Source: Campylobacterota bacterium (GTDB lineage Bacteria > Campylobacterota > Campylobacteria > Campylobacterales > Sulfurovaceae). From it: a DNA stretch of 9,160 nucleotides. Shown piece after piece: positions 6,070-9,160 of this stretch (position 1 is its first letter; every line of letters starts with the position of its first letter). Under the pieces are notes generated by a model, which was not told where the DNA came from, made no database searches, and was given only the letters and a program-made list of their open reading frames with translations. Both the position numbers and the translations under genes were made by a program. Location of the stretch: assembly GCA_013153825.1 (NCBI GenBank), contig JAADDP010000190.1, positions 1 to 9,160 on the forward strand, given 5' to 3'.

Positions 6070-7166
6070 TGGAGAGTTCAATAGTTCTTTTGGGTTCAAC
6101 AGGCTCTATTGGGGTCAATACTCTAGAGGTTGCAAAGAGATTTAATTTAAGGGTTGAGGCTCTAGTGGCTGGGAGAAATATTGAGCTTCTAAATAGACAG
6201 ATAGAGACATTTAAACCTAAATTTGTGGCTGTGGCAAATAGGGAGGATGTGGCAAAAGTAAATCATCATAGCGTATTTTATGGGGCAGAGGGGATAGTTG
6301 AGATATTGGAGCTATCATCTAGTGGTCTGGTTGTAAATGCTTTAGTTGGCTATATTGGTCTTGCTCCAACCCTAAAGGCGATAGAGTTAAATAGAAGAGT
6401 GGCTTTGGCAAATAAGGAGTCCTTAGTTGTAGCAGGGGAGTTTATCGATACATCAAAGATTGTGCCAATAGATAGTGAACATTTTGGGCTATACTATTTA
6501 ATGGGGGATAGGGAGTTTAAAAAGCTATATATTACAGCCTCAGGAGGGGCTTTTAGGGATTGGAGCATAGAAGAGATTGAGAAGGCGACCTTTAGAGATG
6601 CTCTAAAGCATCCAAATTGGGCTATGGGTGATAAGATTACAATTGATAGTGCTACCATGACAAATAAGCTCTTTGAACTTTTAGAGGCAAAATGGCTATT
6701 TAATACAGATAATATTGATGCTTTTATTGAGAAAAAGTCTATAATCCACGCACTAGTTGAGTTTAGAGATGGCTCTACAACTGCACACTTTGCTGGAGTT
6801 GATATGAAACTTCCAATAGCATTTGCAATAGAGCCAAATCTAAATGAGGAGATTTTAAAACCTATAAATTTGCTTGAGATTGGCTCATTGGAGTTTTTGG
6901 AGATAGAGCCAAAGAGGTATCCAATATGGCAGATAAAAGATGACCTTCTAAAAAATCCACATTTGGGAGTTGTGGTAAATGCTAGTAGCGAGGAGGCTAT
7001 AAGACTTTTTAGAGAAGAGAGGTGTAGTTTTTTTGGTATGAGTGATATTGTCTTAGATGCCTACCATAAGTTTAGAGATGTAAAGCCATATAATATAGAG
7101 GATATTATTGCCATTGATGGGGAGGTTAGAGGCTATATTAAAGCCTCTAGAAGATACCACTTATAG
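6069..7166 (+). CDS. dxr: 1-deoxy-D-xylulose 5-phosphate reductoisomerase
   Basis: Dxr converts DXP to 2-C-methyl-D-erythritol 4-phosphate with NADPH and a divalent metal, the first committed step of the MEP isoprenoid pathway. The 365 residues are full length for epsilonproteobacterial forms. Seen in order: the NADPH-binding GSTGSIG (9-15), ANKESLV (114-120), metal ligands D135 and E137 in IDSEH, the substrate-binding TASGGAFRDW (156-165), HPNWAMGDKITIDSATMTNK (181-200), and third metal ligand E203 after N199-K200. The start is GTG 6069, sharing one base with the cdsA stop, with AAGGG at 6057-6061, 7 nt upstream. The end overlaps the convergent TraT-like gene by 20 bp. It is the last gene of the co-directional run that begins with sppA. 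Confidence 0.97.
   Translation: MESSIVLLGSTGSIGVNTLEVAKRFNLRVEALVAGRNIELLNRQIETFKPKFVAVANREDVAKVNHHSVFYGAEGIVEILELSSSGLVVNALVGYIGLAPTLKAIELNRRVALANKESLVVAGEFIDTSKIVPIDSEHFGLYYLMGDREFKKLYITASGGAFRDWSIEEIEKATFRDALKHPNWAMGDKITIDSATMTNKLFELLEAKWLFNTDNIDAFIEKKSIIHALVEFRDGSTTAHFAGVDMKLPIAFAIEPNLNEEILKPINLLEIGSLEFLEIEPKRYPIWQIKDDLLKNPHLGVVVNASSEEAIRLFREERCSFFGMSDIVLDAYHKFRDVKPYNIEDIIAIDGEVRGYIKASRRYHL
7127..7149. terminator. Hairpin at the dxr / traT-like convergent junction
   Basis: TAGAGGCT (7127-7134) and AGCCTCTA (7142-7149) form a perfect 8-bp stem with a 7-nt loop. It lies inside the last codons of dxr, and its right arm contains the stop codon (7147-7149) of the opposing TraT-like gene. There is no U-tract on either side, so termination is a guess from position. 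It might act as an attenuator or RNA-stability element for either message. Confidence 0.4.
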
Positions 7167-7899
7167 ATTTAATGAGGCTCTTCTCCAAACTATCCTTCGC
7201 CTCTTCAAACTCTAAGTTTACCTTATTCGCAGTACTCACAATACGTGTTCTATATATTTTCCACTTAGCATTTCCATATGAGACTGTCTGATTAATTTTA
7301 GTTGCAGTTCCAGATGTTGTAGATGTATTTTGAGTCTGTTGAATAACCTCATCACCGTTAGGTCTCTCCTTAATCTGTAAATCTGTTATCATCACATAGA
7401 TGACATCATCTACAAGTGCATCTCCAACTACAGATGCAATACCACCTACTAGAGTACCTATTATTGCACCTTTTGAGTTGTAGCTACCATACGATGTAAA
7501 ACTTCTATCCGATACAGAGCCTATAGCTCCACCTACAACGGCACCTCCAAAACCTGCCCTTAAAGCATTTGCAACCCCTCTTAAATCTGACTTTCCAACC
7601 TGTAAAATATTTGCTTGAAGCATATAGTGGGCATTATCTGGATTATCGGTCAATATATAGCCCGACTTCTGCAATCTCTCTTTAATAGCACCTACTATAT
7701 TTAAATCTTTATCAGATGTATTTTTTATATCAACGAAAATAACTCTTTTTGATGGGGCAACAGGCTCAAGAAATATCGTTTTACTCATTTTTGTTTGAAC
7801 ATCTAAATTTCTCTTCTTTATAGCTGTATGCATCGCTGTACAGCTATTGATACTCAAGATTACACCTACTAAAAATAGAATTTTAAATATCTTCTTCAC
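7147..7899 (-). CDS. TraT-family outer-membrane lipoprotein (complement-resistance/surface-exclusion family)
   Basis: The 250-residue product aligns by eye along its length with F-plasmid TraT: after the lipobox it reads C-TAMHTAIKKRNLDVQTKM against CGAMSTAIKKRNLEVKTQM in TraT, then IKNTSDKD, YMLQANIL, a Gly/Ala-rich hydrophobic section, DDVIYVMITDLQIKERP and the end VSTANKVNLEFEEAK. TraT is an outer-membrane lipoprotein that blocks redundant conjugation and gives serum resistance; chromosomal homologues of unknown role exist. Signal residues 1-20 end in I-N-S-C20. GTG 7897-7899 is the start: AAGGA at 7906-7910 is 6 nt upstream, and it puts the lipobox at a normal place. An ATG at 7959 would add 20 residues and lies upstream of the -10 box. 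No transfer or plasmid genes are in the window, so surface exclusion is unlikely as the present role; envelope maintenance is a guess. Confidence 0.92.
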   Translation of the reverse strand: MKKIFKILFLVGVILSINSCTAMHTAIKKRNLDVQTKMSKTIFLEPVAPSKRVIFVDIKNTSDKDLNIVGAIKERLQKSGYILTDNPDNAHYMLQANILQVGKSDLRGVANALRAGFGGAVVGGAIGSVSDRSFTSYGSYNSKGAIIGTLVGGIASVVGDALVDDVIYVMITDLQIKERPNGDEVIQQTQNTSTTSGTATKINQTVSYGNAKWKIYRTRIVSTANKVNLEFEEAKDSLEKSLIKSISGIF

Positions 7900-7947
7900 T
7901 TTATATCCTTCATTAAAATTATTATTTAATAATAAATAATATAAAAC

Positions 7948-7976
7948 ATTATACCACAATATATATCAAAAATCAA
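7948..7976 (-). promoter_or_regulatory. Promoter of the TraT-like gene
   Basis: On the - strand there is TTGATT (7976-7971), a 17-bp spacer, and TATAAT (7953-7948) inside an extended -10 TGGTATAAT. Transcription would begin near 7941, about 42 nt before the GTG start. This is one of the best promoters in the window and independently rules out the longer ATG start at 7959. Confidence 0.7.
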
Positions 7977-8124
7977 ATTAAACTTATCATTATCATAATT
8001 TTTTTTTAAAAATATTTTTAATATTATCAATACTTAAAAATTATCTCCTAAACAATGGCAAAGTAAAAACTCTGTAACATATATCATATCTTATGTTTTT
8101 AAAAATTAACCAGAAAGGATTTAA
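7960..8124. other. Divergent AT-rich intergenic region between traT-like gene and mdh
   Basis: This gap between divergent starts holds the upstream part of the TraT-like promoter and the Fur-like element on the - strand. On the + strand it has the mdh ribosome site AAAGGA (8114-8119). No strong mdh promoter is recognised: TAACAT (8075-8080) and TATCAT (8082-8087) are weak -10 candidates without a -35. TTTAATATTATCAA (8017-8030) resembles an FNR-type palindrome. No RNA gene is seen. Confidence 0.5.
7983..7999 (-). promoter_or_regulatory. Fur-box-like element upstream of the TraT-like gene
   Basis: The - strand reads ATTATGATAATGATAAG, containing tandem GATAAT-GATAAG hexamers like the core of the Fur consensus GATAATGATAATCATTATC. 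It sits directly upstream of the -35 of the TraT-like promoter and about 125 bp upstream of mdh. In such AT-rich DNA a chance match is quite possible. Confidence 0.3.
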
Positions 8125-9066
8125 ATGCACACTAGAGTAGCTATTATTGGAGCAGGAGCAGTTGGGGCGAGTTGTGCCTACGCCTTAGCGTTAAATGGGA
8201 GTTGTAGTGAGATAATATTATATGACATAGTTCCAGATATTGCAATAGGTAAGGCGATTGACATTGCACAGTCAACCCACTACTCACAGAGGGGTACGAG
8301 GATAAGGGCAGTCTCCAAGCCTAGCGATATAGAAGGTTGCGATATTGTAGTAATTACTGCAGGAGTTCCAAGAAAAAAAGATATGACAAGAGCAGACCTT
8401 TTAAAGATAAATGCAGGAATTGTAAAAGAGATTGCTCTAAATGTGAAGAGATACTCACCAGATGCTATGATTATATCTGTATCAAATCCACTAGATGTGA
8501 TGAACTATGTTGTCCATAGGGTTACAGGTTGGGATAGAAGCAGAGTTATTGGAATGAGTGGAGCTTTAGATGGGGCTAGAATGGCTTATGAGATATATAA
8601 AAAGGCTGGTTTCGGAGCGACTCAGATAAGCACTATGGTAATTGGGGAGCATGGAGAAAATATGATACCTTACCCTAAGATGTCCCACATAGATGGTATC
8701 AATATAAACTCTCTACTAACCCCAGAGGAGATTAGGGAGGTTGTGGAGAATACAAAAAATGGTGGAGCAAATATTGTAAAACATCTTAAGACATCGGCAT
8801 ACTATGCACCAGGTAGGGCTATTGCTATTATGGTTGAGGCGATATTGAATGATGAGAATAGAGTTGTTGCTAGTAGTGTAGTGCTGGAGGGTGAGTATGG
8901 ATATAGTGGTGTATCTATCGGTGTCCCTATTATGTTGGGATATAATGGAGTTAAGACAATATTTGAGATGCCTCTAGAGGAGGATATTGCAGAGCAGTTC
9001 GATTCGGCAGTAAAATCTATAAAAGCGAATATTGCCATATTGGAGAGAGAGAACTTTTTTGATTAG
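8125..9066 (+). CDS. mdh: Malate dehydrogenase (LDH-like, NAD-type)
   Basis: This enzyme interconverts malate and oxaloacetate in the TCA cycle, or in reverse in a reductive TCA cycle. The 313-residue protein has the Rossmann GAGAVG (9-14) and Asp34 at the end of the second strand, favouring NAD over NADP. Its substrate residues mark it as malate- rather than lactate-specific: R83 and R89 in AGVPRKKDMTR, where lactate dehydrogenases have Gln at the first. N121 (SNPLD), D149 and R152 (LDGAR) and the catalytic His176 in GEHGENM complete the active site. GEHG is the spelling common in LDH, while many MDHs of this group have GGHG, so the arginine is the deciding residue. ATG 8125 follows AAAGGA by 5 nt. 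The next gene starts 11 bp downstream, so mdh is probably the first gene of an operon. Confidence 0.95.
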   Translation: MHTRVAIIGAGAVGASCAYALALNGSCSEIILYDIVPDIAIGKAIDIAQSTHYSQRGTRIRAVSKPSDIEGCDIVVITAGVPRKKDMTRADLLKINAGIVKEIALNVKRYSPDAMIISVSNPLDVMNYVVHRVTGWDRSRVIGMSGALDGARMAYEIYKKAGFGATQISTMVIGEHGENMIPYPKMSHIDGININSLLTPEEIREVVENTKNGGANIVKHLKTSAYYAPGRAIAIMVEAILNDENRVVASSVVLEGEYGYSGVSIGVPIMLGYNGVKTIFEMPLEEDIAEQFDSAVKSIKANIAILERENFFD

Positions 9067-9077
9067 AGGTTTTTAAT

Positions 9078-9160
9078 ATGGATAGAAAAAATATAATGGG
9101 TTCAGAGGTAGTAGATGGTTTTGCCTGTAAACCAAAGAGGCTAGACCCAAATAGACCTAT
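9078..9160 (+). CDS. Start of an unrecognised gene downstream of mdh (3' partial)
   Basis: An ATG at 9078, preceded by AGAGG at 9065-9069 with good spacing, opens a frame that runs off the window edge after 27 codons (begins MDRKNIMGSEVVDG, later ACKPKRLDPNRP). It starts 11 bp after the mdh stop, so it is likely cotranscribed with mdh. I do not recognise the N-terminus. In Campylobacter jejuni mdh is followed by sucCD and oor genes, but this sequence does not look like the start of SucC (MNIHEYQ-type), so no function is assigned. Confidence 0.7.
   Translation, partial: MDRKNIMGSEVVDGFACKPKRLDPNRP

Noticed and set aside
7900..7959. Twenty-residue N-terminal extension of the TraT-like protein from ATG 7959
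   Set aside because: It would start upstream of the -10 box and push the lipobox to residue 40; GTG 7899 has AAGGA at 6 nt.
8337..8519. Cys-rich 60-residue + strand ORF resembling a small metal-binding peptide
   Set aside because: It lies wholly inside mdh in another frame, has no ribosome site, and its cysteines come from out-of-frame reading of mdh codons.
8802..9038. 78-residue - strand ORF opposite the end of mdh
   Set aside because: Antisense shadow of conserved mdh sequence; composition unlike the real proteins here.

Overview
The window is AT-rich, densely coding DNA that most resembles a Campylobacterota (epsilonproteobacterial) chromosome. The evidence is the cdsA-dxr pair, a three-domain NifU whose C-terminal part looks like Helicobacter/Campylobacter NifU, an LDH-type malate dehydrogenase, heavy AGA/AGG arginine codon use, and several TGnTATAAT-type extended -10 boxes. 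The genus cannot be told from this stretch. Nothing looks like a phage, IS element, CRISPR array or RNA gene.

Layout. (1) Bases 1-774, + strand: the 3' part of nifU, opening inside an INTEIN. The first 64 codons are the intein C-terminus, ending ...SKN. The host protein resumes at Cys 193-195, which is the third cluster-ligand/sulfur-acceptor cysteine of the IscU-like domain. A hairpin at 783-804 separates nifU from the convergent gene. (2) Bases 808-3012, - strand: a Wza-type polysaccharide-export lipoprotein and, upstream of it, cobQ (cobyric acid synthase). Both start at TTG. (3) Bases 3092-7166, + strand: a likely operon sppA, Crp/Fnr-family regulator, precorrin-2 dehydrogenase (siroheme synthase N-domain), cdsA, dxr. 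The last three junctions are 8 bp, a 1-bp overlap and a 1-bp overlap. sppA very likely starts at a CTG codon at 3092 behind a near-consensus sigma-70 promoter. (4) Bases 7147-7899, - strand: a TraT-family lipoprotein whose end overlaps the end of dxr by 20 bp. (5) From 8125, + strand: malate dehydrogenase, then the first 27 codons of an unrecognised gene cut by the window edge.

How the genes fit together. NifU builds Fe-S clusters. The precorrin-2 dehydrogenase makes sirohydrochlorin/siroheme, and sirohydrochlorin also feeds anaerobic cobalamin synthesis, where CobQ acts late. CdsA and Dxr supply phospholipid and isoprenoid precursors. SppA, the export lipoprotein and the TraT-like protein belong to the envelope. 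The regulator has an FNR-type recognition helix (E-x-x-S-R) but no N-terminal Fe-S cysteines.

The most notable item is the intein placed exactly at the catalytic cysteine of an Fe-S scaffold. It has non-standard residues in two splicing blocks, and its N-terminal half lies outside the window.
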